In this document: piece after piece, positions 10,074 to 19,318 of the stretch | Numbering within the stretch: the stretch's first letter is position 1 | Layout of the letters: every line of letters begins with the position of its first letter | Assembly: GCA_022495995.1 (NCBI GenBank) | Contig: JAFEMH010000742.1 | Coordinates: 248,001 to 312,000, forward strand | Direction of reading: 5' to 3' | DNA: 64,000 bases | Source: Adenophora triphylla var. japonica | Taxonomy: Eukaryota; Streptophyta; Magnoliopsida; Asterales; Campanulaceae | Translations under genes and position numbers: made by a program | Notes under the pieces: model-generated | The model's database searches: none | What the model was told of the DNA's origin: nothing | What the model saw: only the letters and a program-made list of their open reading frames with translations

Positions 10074-11773
10074 ACGGAGGTTCCGGAATGAATGTCTTGC
10101 CCGCCAAGATGATGGACTTGCTTGACATCAAGCCCACAGATCTGAAGCCTTCAGTCCACACCATCAAGGCCTATGACTCTACTTCCCGTACAGTTCTCGG
10201 GGTTGCTACTCTTAATATCTGGTTCGGCAAGCGGATGATCCCCACCGAATTCCAAGTGTTGGACATTCCAATCACTTTCACAACCATCCTGGGGCATCCC
10301 TGGCTGCATCAAATCAATGGCGTGGCATCCACCCTTCATCAGTGCCTCAAGTTCATGCAAGGCAACGAGCTAACCACAGTCTACGGTGACAGCGTCACCA
10401 CCGAGGGGACCAGCACCAACAACATCCCAGTGTTAGAAATCAAGCATAATGATGACATGGCATTAACTGGATTCACTCTGGAGACTTCCAAGATCCAAAT
10501 ATGCAACGTGAACCTTCCACTGTCTCACGACCAGATTCCTCCCACCATAAAGATGATGAAACTCATGAACTTCATCCCAGGACTGCGGATTGGCAAAAGG
10601 TTACAAGGCCAACACCAAGTCATTGAAGTCAAGGACCACACCACGGTTCAGGGGCTTGGCTACGTGCCAACACTGGCTGACATCAAGAAAAACAAAAGGC
10701 TCACCCGTACCAAGGCAGCAGCCCGCAAAAGGGGAACCTCCGATGGCACACCCAACCTCCGACCTTACAGTTTCAACCTTGCTCATTACTTCACCAAGGG
10801 AACCGACAGCAGAACTGAGGGGACCGACAAGGGAACCGACAGCAGAACTGAGGGGACCGACAAGGGAACCGACAGCAGAACTGAAGGGACCGACAGCGGA
10901 ACCGACAGCAGAACTGAGGAAGAAGCAGGGATAGTCAGCACAGAGACTACAGAAAGGATGGAACAGCTAGGACGGGACCTCAAGGGTTTTATAGGACTCA
11001 AAGCTAATCCGATAAGGGGAGCGTTCCTCGACATCACTGCTCTACCTGGACCAACTGCCACCACAGTCCAACACGAGTACACATTCAAACGAATCCCAGA
11101 CACGGAAGAGCAACTCAAGGTACTCTCCACGGGAAACAAACTGCTCAGATCAACCGCCAAGGCCACATTCGAGACAGTAACTCCGAATCAAAAGGAACCA
11201 GAATTCATAGAAGACGCTCTCAGTGGACCAGCTCTACAGAGTCTTTTTGAAGAAGTCATGGAGGTGCCGAACCTGATTGACCTGGGCTCCAAAAACAGCA
11301 TGATTGCCATGATCGGGATAGCAGAAGCCAAAGCTCTCGATCCCAGAACCCTCATCAAGCATCCACTAATGCCACTGAAGAATTGGGTAACTTTCACCGG
11401 ACCAAGGGCAAGCCAGGCAGAATTGGAAGACAAGCTAGGCCCGCACCCACATCTCCCTAAACCCGGTCTCAAACCCTTTGAGTCAGTCCTTGTCAAAGTC
11501 CAGTCCTCTGAGTCGTCCAACGGCCTTACGCCGGAAGACTATGATAATGTAGCCAACCATGTATTTCCGTTCTCGCTTAATGAAAAGTCTGACCTTTCGG
11601 AGTATCCTCTCATTGCCACTTTAATAACTGATAAGTTAACAAACAACTTAAAATACGTTAATAACTCAATTGATAAAGAAGCAGACACATTAAACGAACA
11701 ATATATTAGAGAAGTTCTCGAGTGTGTAGTTGACCAAGAGGACAACCGGGCCAAGCTGCCGAAGAGGTTATGA
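10067..11773 (+). CDS. Second protease and long linker to RT, element I
   Basis: Begins at the active site VDGGSGMNVLP (Asp 10073-10075) in a new frame, continuing the protease whose N-terminal strand ends the previous ORF. TILGHPWLHQINGVASTLHQ matches the first protease. Downstream lie about 450 residues of linker with an in-frame minisatellite (10798-10920) and a C-terminal stretch KEADTLNEQY typical just before RT. Its TGA at 11771-11773 overlaps the RT frame start (11770). The first codon is not a natural start; reading depends on a frameshift or on repair of the C run. Confidence 0.75.
   Translation: MVDGGSGMNVLPAKMMDLLDIKPTDLKPSVHTIKAYDSTSRTVLGVATLNIWFGKRMIPTEFQVLDIPITFTTILGHPWLHQINGVASTLHQCLKFMQGNELTTVYGDSVTTEGTSTNNIPVLEIKHNDDMALTGFTLETSKIQICNVNLPLSHDQIPPTIKMMKLMNFIPGLRIGKRLQGQHQVIEVKDHTTVQGLGYVPTLADIKKNKRLTRTKAAARKRGTSDGTPNLRPYSFNLAHYFTKGTDSRTEGTDKGTDSRTEGTDKGTDSRTEGTDSGTDSRTEEEAGIVSTETTERMEQLGRDLKGFIGLKANPIRGAFLDITALPGPTATTVQHEYTFKRIPDTEEQLKVLSTGNKLLRSTAKATFETVTPNQKEPEFIEDALSGPALQSLFEEVMEVPNLIDLGSKNSMIAMIGIAEAKALDPRTLIKHPLMPLKNWVTFTGPRASQAELEDKLGPHPHLPKPGLKPFESVLVKVQSSESSNGLTPEDYDNVANHVFPFSLNEKSDLSEYPLIATLITDKLTNNLKYVNNSIDKEADTLNEQYIREVLECVVDQEDNRAKLPKRL
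10798..10920 (+). repeat. In-frame minisatellite, about 33-bp unit
   Basis: Three to four copies of a unit reading GTDSRTEGTDK (11 residues) inside the protease-RT linker. The unit is a multiple of three so the frame is kept. Confidence 0.85.
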
Positions 11774-12396
11774 CCAAAGTGAACCTGGGGTCAGTGCAAG
11801 AGCCTAAAGAGACACAAGTGGGCTGTTTCTTCGCCGATGGAGAAAAAGAAGCCCTGATAAGCCTCCTCCGGGAGTATGTTGACGTGTTCCCCTGGTCATA
11901 CCAGGACATGCCAGGACTCGATCCCTCGATCGTGAAGCACAGAATTCCCCTGGATCCCGAATCCAAGCCTGTCAAACAGAAGCTGCGCAAGATCAAGCCC
12001 GAGTGGTCCTTGCATGTTAAAGAAGAGATTGAGAAAATGCTTCGAGTTGGTTTCATCAGAGTGATTGAATACCCGACTTGGCTCTCCAACATCGTGACGG
12101 TCACCAAGGCCAATGGAAAGGTCAGATGCTGTGTGGATTTCCAGGATCTCAACAAGGCCAGCCCTAAAGATGATTTCCCACTGCCTAACATCGACATGCT
12201 GGTCGACACCACGGAAAATTTAGAAGTAAAATCCTTCGTGGAGGGGTTCGCTGGATACAACCAGATCAAGATGTCCGAGGAGGATCAAGCCAAAAGTGCC
12301 TTCACCACCCCGTGGGGGACATATTGCTACACGGTCATGCCGTTCGGCCTGAAGAACGCTGGGGCTACTTACTGGCCGCAATGCCCTCTTCCATGA
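11770..12396 (+). pseudogene. pol: Reverse transcriptase, N-terminal part, element I
   Basis: Typical Ty3/gypsy RT start: DVFPWSYQDMPGLD, HRIPLDPESKPVKQKLRK, WLSNIVTVTKANGKVRCCVDF and DLNKASPKDDFPLPNID. Motif A reads SFVEGFAGYNQI, with Glu (codon 12241-12243) where the metal-binding Asp is expected; this alone should impair catalysis. VMPFGLKNAGATY follows, then a frameshift near 12370 ends the frame. The continuation is in the ORF from about 12371 to 12958. Confidence 0.85.
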
Positions 12397-13010
12397 CATG
12401 ATTCACAAGGAAATCGAAGTATATGTCGACGACATGATCATCCAGTCCAGAGGATCAGACATGCAGCACATGACAGATCTGAGAAAGTTCTTCAACAGAC
12501 TCAGAAAATACTCCATGAGATTAAACCCTGCAAAGTGCACCTTCGGCGTCAAGCGCGGTAAGGTACTGGGGTACATGGTTACAGAAAGAGGTATCGAAGA
12601 CGATCCCAAGAAAATTAAGGCCATCATCGACATGAAGCCGCCTCAAACTTTGACAGAAGTGAAGAGCTTATTGGGAAGACTTCAGTACATCAGTCGCTTC
12701 ATCAACCAGTTGACATCTCTCTGCGAGCCCATGTTCAAACTGATGAAGAAGAACGCCGACATCAAATGGGACTCCGAGTGCCAAACAGCTTTTGAGAAAA
12801 TCAAGACCTACTTGGTTAATCCCCCAATTCTGTGCCCGCCACATGAAGACAAGCCACTACTCCCCGTATCTCGATGCAAAGAATCGACACGTCAATCGGA
12901 GCAATGCTGGCACAAGAACAGAAAGATTCCAAAGTTGAGCATGCAATCTACTTCGTAAGCCGGAAGCTTCAAGGAAGTGAACTCAGCTACTCAGCATTAG
13001 AGAAAACTTG
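12371..13010 (+). pseudogene. pol: RT C-terminal part and RNase H start, element I
   Basis: Carries the catalytic YVDD (12422-12433) and the RT thumb region: CTFGVKRGKVLGYMV, SLLGRLQYISRFI. A second shift near 12860 moves into the frame giving IDTSIGAMLAQEQ and AIYFVSRKLQGSELSYS, the start of the standard RNase H with its Asp and Glu. The frame is cut at EKTC (13010) by the hAT-type insertion and resumes at 14131. Confidence 0.85.
13003..13010. repeat. Target site duplication, left copy (hAT-type element)
   Basis: AAAACTTG, repeated exactly at 14131-14138 on the other side of the insertion. Confidence 0.85.
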
Positions 13011-14130
13011 TAGGGGTGAGCACGGATCGGTTTGGATCGGTTTTAGGATAAAACCGACACCAAACCAATAACTATCGGTTTTATGTAAATCGAAACCATT
13101 AACTTCGGTTTCTTAATGGTTCGGTGTTACCGGTTTCGGTGTGATATCGGTTTGGTTCGGTGTCTTAATGGATTGTTGGGCTTTAATGGGCCTTGTTTGG
13201 GCATCAATTACTTTTGTTGGGCTTTGTTGGGCCAAGCATATGAACCAGCCCATATAAATGAGATTTTGACATTCAGCAACACAACACAAAAAAAAAAAAA
13301 AAAAAAAACAACAACAACAACAACGCATATAAAAATGAAATGTGTTTATGTGAATCGTTACTGTTGCTTCATTCTCTGTAACGGATGAGGTTCGGATATC
13401 CGAAAATCCAGACCCCAGTGTTTTAGTCTTGCCATAGAGCCAAGAGAAACTGATCTAAAGCTGAATTCTTCAACATCTAGCTGCAGAAGGACTTACTTCA
13501 GCTACTTGATTTAGTAGATTTTGGCCATTTCTCTTCTTGCCTAGCTCATAAAAAGTATAATCCTAGATATTCAAACAAATTCCTAACTTGACTGTTTGCA
13601 AACATTGTTGTAATTATTGCTAGTGTTCAAAATGGCCCCTTTTCAACATGGAGTGGTGTTGTTTTTCAAATTATTGCTAGTGTTATTTTCTACAACCAAA
13701 TTGTGAATGTGGCAGAACTAAGTATCCACGCCATCACGTGTAACGGTGCTAAAGTAACCGATTTTATTTTACATTTATTTTGGCACGGAGGGAGTACGTC
13801 TAACATTAGTTGTAGCAGCGCCGTCGTCTCGTCGACTTTAGCTAGGGCATTTAGCTAGGGCATTGAACGTGGAAAACTGAAAATAAAAGGTAGAAAAATA
13901 ATATATATATATATATATAGTATAAGATAAAACGACGTAGTTTTGACTATCGGTGTTAACGGTTTCTTATCGGTTTCTAAATTTTTAAAACCTAAACCAA
14001 ACCGAAAATTTCGGTTTCTAAACTTTTAAAACCTAAACCAAACCAAATGGTTCGGTTTCGGTTTTTTCGGATTCGGTTTTTCGGTGTTAATGGTGTTAAC
14101 GGTGTTAACGGTTTTTTTTGCTCACCCATA
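13011..14130. mobile_element. Non-autonomous hAT-type DNA element, 1,120 bp
   Basis: Ends are TAGGGGTGAGCA and TGCTCACCCATA, inverted repeats of 12 bp with one mismatch, flanked by the exact 8-bp duplication AAAACTTG. An 8-bp duplication and such ends are typical of the hAT superfamily. The interior has sub-terminal direct and inverted copies of CCGAACC/GGTTCGGT-like motifs (CGGTTTCGGT, AAACCTAAACC), a run of A at about 13289-13308 and an AT repeat near 13900. There is no transposase. It interrupts the RNase H coding region of element I, so it is younger than that element. Confidence 0.85.
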
Positions 14131-15444
14131 AAAACTTGTACCGCCTTGGTATGGGTAGTCGGGAAACTGAAACACTACATGCAGTCACATTCAGTGCTCC
14201 TGATCTCCAAAATGGACCCCGTCCGATATCTCTTTGACAAGCCGTCCCTGTCAATGCGACTAGCCAAGTGGTCATTCTTCCTGGCTGAGTTTGACATCAA
14301 GTACATGGTCAGAAAATCAATGAAGGGCAGAGTAATGGCAGATCAGCTGGCAGACTTCCCGAGTAGTGAACCCAAGGGTCCCGATCCGCAGTTTCCGGAC
14401 GACGGAATCTTTTTACTTGACAGCGCAAACCGCTGGCAACACTTCTTCGATGGGGCAGCCAACAAGAAGGGGAATGGTTTTGGAATGCTCCTTGTCGATC
14501 CCAAGGACGAGCACACTCCCATAGCCATCAAGCTAAAATTCGAAGCAACCAATAATGCAGCAGAATACGAAGCCTGTACAGCCGGTCTGGAAGCCGCCCT
14601 CGAGCGCAACATCTCAGAACTGGATGTATACGAAGACTCAGCATTGATCATCAATCAAGTGTCCAACAAATGGAAGACGGTAGATTCTGGCCTCCATAAG
14701 TACCACACGTACATGGAGGAGCTCATTGCTCAGTTCAAGGACATCTCTTTCCACTATTTGCCAAGATACAGGAACCGTTTCGCAGACGCCCTGGCAACCC
14801 TCGCCTCTCTTGTTGAAATTCCCAATGGGAAAGCAGTAAAACCCCTCAGAATAGGCAGACGAGAAACACCCGCCTATTGCTGTGAGATCGAAATAAAAAA
14901 AGAAATGATCGACGAACCCTGGTACAATCAAATTTACCAGTACCTCCAAAACGGAGAAGCTTCCTTCACAAATGAAGATGGAAAATACAAAGAAGGGATC
15001 AAAGCCAAAAACATGATGGCATTAAAATGCCTGGCATCCCATTTCGTCATTCTGGGGGGTATGTTATACAAGAAGCGCCACCAAGGACCACTCCTTCGGT
15101 GTGTAAACAAAGAAAAAGCCAGCGAGCTAATGAACGAAGTTCACAACGGAACCTGCGGTCCGCACATGAACGCCCGAGCATTGACACAGATCATTCTCCG
15201 TATGGGATACTATTGGATATCAATGGAAACAGACTGCATCCAGTTCGTTCGAAGCTGCGATAAATGTCAACGGTTCCCCAACCTCAATCACATCCCTCCT
15301 CAAGAACTCTATTACATGACTACGCCATGGCCTTTCGCCACATGGGGAATCGACGTCATCGGCAAGATCACTCCACCAGGGAGAAATGGTCACGAGTTCA
15401 TTCTAGTCGCAGTCGACTACTTCACCAAATGGGTAGAAGCCTAA
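14131..15444 (+). CDS. pol: RNase H end, archaeal-type RNase H and integrase N-terminal part, element I
   Basis: Resumes at TALVWVVGKLKHYMQ after the insertion. A connection (ADQLADFP) leads to a second RNase H: WQHFFDGAANKKGNGFGMLL, NNAAEYEACTAGLEAAL, VYEDSALIINQV and RFADALATLASL, with all four acidic positions kept (about 14440-14820). This dual RNase H marks Tat elements. The integrase follows with the zinc-binding H..H..CDKC region (about 15135-15275) and the first catalytic Asp in WGIDVIGKI (15352-15354). An in-frame TAA at 15442-15444 ends the frame inside the catalytic core. Confidence 0.88.
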   Translation, partial: KTCTALVWVVGKLKHYMQSHSVLLISKMDPVRYLFDKPSLSMRLAKWSFFLAEFDIKYMVRKSMKGRVMADQLADFPSSEPKGPDPQFPDDGIFLLDSANRWQHFFDGAANKKGNGFGMLLVDPKDEHTPIAIKLKFEATNNAAEYEACTAGLEAALERNISELDVYEDSALIINQVSNKWKTVDSGLHKYHTYMEELIAQFKDISFHYLPRYRNRFADALATLASLVEIPNGKAVKPLRIGRRETPAYCCEIEIKKEMIDEPWYNQIYQYLQNGEASFTNEDGKYKEGIKAKNMMALKCLASHFVILGGMLYKKRHQGPLLRCVNKEKASELMNEVHNGTCGPHMNARALTQIILRMGYYWISMETDCIQFVRSCDKCQRFPNLNHIPPQELYYMTTPWPFATWGIDVIGKITPPGRNGHEFILVAVDYFTKWVEA

Positions 15445-16191
15445 TCATACAAGGTACTAAATTCTAAGAAAGTGGTCGAGTTCATCAGAGAGAACATCAT
15501 GTTCTGATACGGAGTGCCCAATGAGATCATATCCGACAATGGGACCCACTTCGAAGGAGATTGTGACCAACTTCTGACCGAATTCAGAGTCACACGCCAC
15601 AAGTCTTCTCCATACAAACCACAAACCAATGGTGCAGTAGAGGCAGCCAACAAGACTCTCGCCATGATAATCAGGAAGATGACCACCAGAGGTCGGGACT
15701 GGCCCAAAAAGCTACATCTTGCCCTCTGGGGATATAGAACATTAGTCATAACCACCACAGGGGAGACTCCGTTCGTGCTTACATACAGAATGGAAGCGAT
15801 GTTGCCTGTGGAATTGGAAATTCCATCCCTCCGAGTCCTCTTGGAAAACGGGATCAATGAAGTCGAATGGCTACAGAGCGATCATGACGAACTTGCTCTA
15901 CTTGACGAGCGCAGATTGAAAGCCATGGAACACACTCGAGCCTACCAGAGCAGAATGGCCAGAGCATTCGACAAGAAAGTCAAGATCCGAGACATCAGAG
16001 AAGGCAACTTGGTGCTAAAGGAAAAGCCTCCTATGCAGACCAATCCCCTCGGAAAGTGGGAGCCTACCTGGATAGGACCGTTTGTGGTACAAAGAATCTT
16101 CTCCGGAGGTGCCATGAAGCTAGCAGACTTGGACGGGAACCCTTTCGTTAACCCCGTGAACATAAGCAAGATCCACAGATACTTCATTTGA
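15445..16191 (+). pseudogene. pol: Integrase C-terminal part, element I
   Basis: Same frame as the preceding ORF beyond TAA 15442-15444; a second stop TGA at 15505-15507 stands where FRYGVPNE is expected, compatible with a CGA to TGA change. The open part contains ISDNGTHFEGD with the second Asp (15535-15537), SSPYKPQTNGAVEAANKT with the Glu (15640-15642), and the usual C-terminal end PTWIGPFVVQRIF...NPVNISKIHRYF. It ends without a chromodomain, as expected for the Tat lineage. Confidence 0.88.
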
Positions 16192-16645
16192 GAAAGAGAA
16201 CGAGTCAACTCTCCTTCCCCATACACCGTCCCCTTAGTAAAATTAAAGTGCTAAAAGAGTAATACCCAACTGGATACATTCCCGCTAATGATCCAGGTAA
16301 AAAACAGGGTCGCACTTCTTTTGTCTTCATTTTCTCAAATTCACCTAAAAGTGACGAACTACGGTGACCTGAGCCCCTTAGTCCAATTGTAAAAGGGGAA
16401 TGTATGCAGCCATCATTGGTTCGGTCTAAAAAAAACAAAAAAAATACAATAAGCATCAATTGCTTGTGTTTCGAAAAACTCTTTTCATTTAACCTACAAA
16501 TTCATTACGGTTAAAACAATCTTTGATGAGTTCAAGCACGGTCAACTCTTGACTCGCTACACGCTAGCAAAAACTACAATAAAACATTAATCACTTAATG
16601 TGTCTGCAATGACAATGGGTGGATACTCTGGACAGCAAGGTCAAC
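16192..16645 (+). other. Post-integrase untranslated stretch, element I
   Basis: Non-coding; holds box 2 (16356-16411) and a stretch near 16500-16620 (GATGAGTTCAAGCACGGT) that recurs near 40440 in element V, so it is part of the element. Confidence 0.6.
16356..16411 (+). promoter_or_regulatory. Box 2: GAACTACG...CCTGAGC...stem-loop (element I)
   Basis: GAACTACG, GACCTGAGC, arms CCCCTT/AAGGGG, then AATGTATGCAGCC. Same order as in elements II, V and VI. The distal CGTAG arm is degraded here. Confidence 0.55.
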
Positions 16646-17266
16646 CTAGTTTCCCGAACTTGGTCCTTCATCCTTCTTCCCCTTCCCTTTCCCCCGGCGA
16701 GTGTTCTTCACCTTCATAGGGAATATACCGGTAGTCCTTCTACTTGGCTCAGGGACCCTTCTCGATGCCTCCGTCAAGCCTGTAGCTGTCAACGCAGCCC
16801 TTTCCCTAGCTCTATCTCGAGCTGCCTCACTTCGAGCCATCATAACCGTGCTTTGATTGGCCTCCCGATCAGCATTGGCCTCATAGTCAGCCATGTCATT
16901 CCCAGTCTGATTCCGAGGGTTAGCCCCCGCTTCGGTCCTCCTCAAGGTCGAGCTGTCAAGGTGTCCAGCACCCAACAGCTCACTCCGTCTCCACAAGATA
17001 GCCATCTGTGTCTCCCCTATACACTCTTCGTACCAGTTCAGATACTGCGTCGACAGAACAATGCCACCTCTCCCGTGAAAGAGAACCCTGGCAGGAAAGG
17101 ACGTGTATTGCCACCACCGCGTGAGCAGCAATAGCGTCGAAGGATCTTCCATCAGCAGAGATCCCACCTCGAAGGTAGCAGCATGAACTAAACCCGTCAA
17201 TGGCACCTGCTCCAGCCCGTACTGTCGCAGAACCAACGATGGAATGTAGAAGGACGTCTGAGACAA
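16646..17266 (-). pseudogene. Antisense ORF, PMD/DUF7745-like, element I
   Basis: On the strand opposite to gag-pol, between integrase and LTR. It reads YIPSLVLRQYGLEQVPLTGL, LLLLTRWWQYTSFPARVLF, STQYLNWYEECIGETQM, a charged helical stretch with many Ala/Arg, and ends in the basic tail RRGKGKGKKDEGPSSGN. The motif order xLRQxGxxQ, W..Y, YLxWY resembles the C-terminal half of PMD or DUF7745-type plant transposon proteins; I cannot separate the two families by eye. The frame runs on to 17362 only through a tandem array, so its N-terminal half is missing. A related copy lies at 40580-41310. Confidence 0.5.
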
Positions 17267-17267
17267 C

Positions 17268-17580
17268 CCCGTTATCGCTAAATGGGATAACCTCTCCTCC
17301 GGGAAATCTCCGTTATTGCCAATGGGATAACGTCTCCTCCGGGAAATCTCCGTTATCGCCAAATGAGATAATGTCTCTTACCAGAAATCTCCGTTATCGC
17401 CAAATGGGATAACGTCTCCTCCGAGAAATCTCCGTTATAGCCAAATGGGATAACGTGTCCTTCGGGAAATCTCCGTTATCGCCAAATGGGATAACGCCTC
17501 CTTCGGGAAATCTCCGTTATCGCCATATGGGATAACGTCTCTTATGAAAAAAATTTCCGTTATCTCCAAATGGAGTAACG
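17268..17580. repeat. Tandem array, 41-bp unit, about 7 copies
   Basis: Units contain GGGATAACG, TCTCCTCCGGGAAATCTCC and GTTATCGCCAAAT. It follows the antisense ORF on the plus strand. Confidence 0.9.
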
Positions 17581-17770
17581 TAAGGTGACATTCTCCGAAT
17601 TGTCAAAATCCAGCTTTAGCTACTTCTATCTCCGCGATAGCAATATAAGCTATAGCTTCTTAAGGTGACAGCCTCCGAATTGTCAAAATCCAGCTTTAGC
17701 TACCTCTATATCCACGATAGCGACGTAAGCTATAGCTCCTTATGGTGACAGCCTCCGAATTGTCAAAAAT
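17581..17770. repeat. Tandem repeat, about 80-bp unit, 2-3 copies
   Basis: Units share GGTGACAGCCTCCGAATTGT, AAATCCAGCTTTAGCTAC and AAGCTATAGCT. Confidence 0.8.
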
Positions 17771-17810
17771 CCCAGGATCCTATACCTGTCCTAACTGTCT
17801 AGTGGATCCC

Positions 17811-17854
17811 AAACTACGATCACGGCTTGATTCCTCCGGGATACGTAGGTAGCC
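17811..17854 (+). promoter_or_regulatory. Box 1, copy 1 of element I
   Basis: AAACTACGATC, GGCTTGATTCC, then GGGATACGTAGGTAGCC. CTACG/CGTAG arms intact. Confidence 0.6.
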
Positions 17855-18068
17855 TTTCAAAAGGTCCAGTCATCCGACCACATTGGTCACCCCCTTCCTT
17901 TACCACTCCTCAGTAGTGCATTAGCCTTTCAAAAGGTCCAACCATCCGACCACATCAGTCACTCCCTTTATTTGGCATATCCCCAGCAGGACCAGCCATT
18001 CTTCCTCTTAGGTCACTTCCTTTCCTTCTTCATAGCAAGGGACCAGTTTTTCTTTGCCATCAGAACCC

Positions 18069-18112
18069 GAACTACGATCATGGCTTGATTCCCCCAGGAT
18101 ACGTAGGTAGCC
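18069..18112 (+). promoter_or_regulatory. Box 1, copy 2 of element I
   Basis: GAACTACGATC, GGCTTGATTCCCCC, GGATACGTAGGTAGCC; CTACG/CGTAG arms intact. Confidence 0.6.
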
Positions 18113-18166
18113 TACTTCAGGTTCAGCCAATTCATCACATATGACATCCTTTCCCCAGTGGATCCA

Positions 18167-18211
18167 GAACTAAGATTTGGCTTGATTCCTCTTCAGGATA
18201 CGTAGGTAGCC
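18167..18211 (+). promoter_or_regulatory. Box 1, copy 3 of element I (degraded arm)
   Basis: GAACTAAGATTTGG, CTTGATTCC, GGATACGTAGGTAGCC. The first arm has one change. Confidence 0.5.
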
Positions 18212-18266
18212 TACTTTAGGTTCAGCCAATCCATCACATATGACACCCGTTTCCCCAGTGGACCCA

Positions 18267-18310
18267 GAACTATGATCATGGCTTGATTCCCCCAGGATAC
18301 GTAGGTAGCC
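18267..18310 (+). promoter_or_regulatory. Box 1, copy 4 of element I
   Basis: GAACTATGATC, GGCTTGATTCCCCC, GGATACGTAGGTAGCC. The first arm reads CTATG, which can still pair with CGTAG through G-U. Confidence 0.5.
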
Positions 18311-18395
18311 TTCCAAAGGTTCAGCCACTCAACCTCATTGTCACCCAATCCTAATCCATCTCGGCAGTTCGCCAGATTGGATTCTCACTTTTTAT

Positions 18396-18439
18396 CAACA
18401 ACCCCACTTGCTTTGCATGTACCGTTGTCGAGGGGCTTC
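18396..18439 (+). promoter_or_regulatory. PPT of element I with preceding hairpin
   Basis: Arms CAAC (18396-18399) and GTTG (18424-18427) replace the CGAC/GTCG pair of other elements; the inner arm ACTTGC faces GCATGT. GAGGGGCTTC (18430-18439) abuts the LTR. Confidence 0.75.
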
Positions 18440-19316
18440 TGTAAGTACCCAGATCTGGCTCATGCCTTCCGGTTAAGTTTCCTGGCAATTCCCCAAACTT
18501 TCATAAAGTTCAGGGGCAATTTGGGAACTTTTCCAAATTTTCCAAGGGAGGAAGGACATGCTAGGAATTAGAATTCCAAGCAGGACCTCACTGGAAAAAA
18601 GCCTCTAGCTGCCACCTTGCATGAATTTAGAAACATGCTGACACGACTGAGGATAACACCAGACGACTTCTTTTGCTGCAGATTAACGCCGGGCGGCTTC
18701 TTTAGGAAGCACACTGCAGCCTATAAATAGAGGCCTCCTCTACCCATTTTAGGGACAACTTTCAAGCACTGTTACAGGAGGGTAAGAAGGTCATGTAACA
18801 ATGATCACAAGTCCAAAATGAGCACTGGATCAAAATCCCAAAAACATCAAATCCAAGGAATCTCGAGCTATTACCTACTTATATGGTTTATATGTCCGGC
18901 AGATAAACTTGGCACATTCCCTCCTCTTTTCAATTCACATCACACACACGAGTGCACAAACAAGCAAAAACTTTGGATCTAGGAAGAATTGCTTTTGCAA
19001 GGCTCCTTGGGTGAACGCAATACGTTCTTCCCAAGGAGTAACTTAACCTCCGGACCCTTATCCTTTTTTAAAAGTTATGAGGAAATCAAAATGGCGTGGC
19101 GACTCCGTTTTTCAATAAAACCTGTGTCTTCAAACTTAGGTGAAACGGCGACCCTAATAAAAAAGGGTTCAATCCCGGGGGCCCACATTCACACAATGTT
19201 TTGGGCTAACAACAAAACGGCGTGGCGACTCCCTTTTCAAAAGAATTCATCCGTCCAAAATTTTAAAAAACATTTCAAACCTCCCATGCGTTTGAGCATC
19301 AAATCGGCTAATTTCA
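18440..19316 (+). repeat. LTR shared by elements I and II (877 bp)
   Basis: Begins TGTAAGTACCCAG after a PPT and ends GGCTAATTTCA two bases before a PBS. It is therefore at once the 3' LTR of the upstream element and the 5' LTR of the downstream one. TATA box at 18722-18729. The end holds two internal copies of TGGCGACTCC (19097-19106 and 19223-19232) before the true PBS. Confidence 0.85.
18722..18729 (+). promoter_or_regulatory. TATA box of LTR I/II
   Basis: TATAAATA in CCTATAAATAGAGGCC, about 280 bp into the LTR. Confidence 0.7.
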
Positions 19317-19318
19317 GT

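Larger units (their letters stand above)
5041..19316 (+). mobile_element. Element I: Tat/Ogre-type Ty3/gypsy retrotransposon with gag-pol, 5' truncated
   Basis: Order gag, protease, orphan ORF, second protease, RT, RNase H, archaeal-type RNase H, integrase, antisense ORF, tandem arrays, box 1 copies, PPT, LTR. The additional archaeal-type RNase H between RNase H and integrase and the absence of a chromodomain are marks of the Tat lineage. The 5' LTR, PBS, leader and gag N-terminus are missing; the sequence begins inside gag directly after LTR C. Pol is broken by frameshifts, stops and a hAT-type insertion, so the copy is not autonomous. Confidence 0.85.

Noticed and set aside
10786..11166. 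Minus-strand 126-codon frame with VPSVLLSVPL repeats
   Set aside because: Shadow of the in-frame minisatellite in the protease-RT linker on the plus strand.
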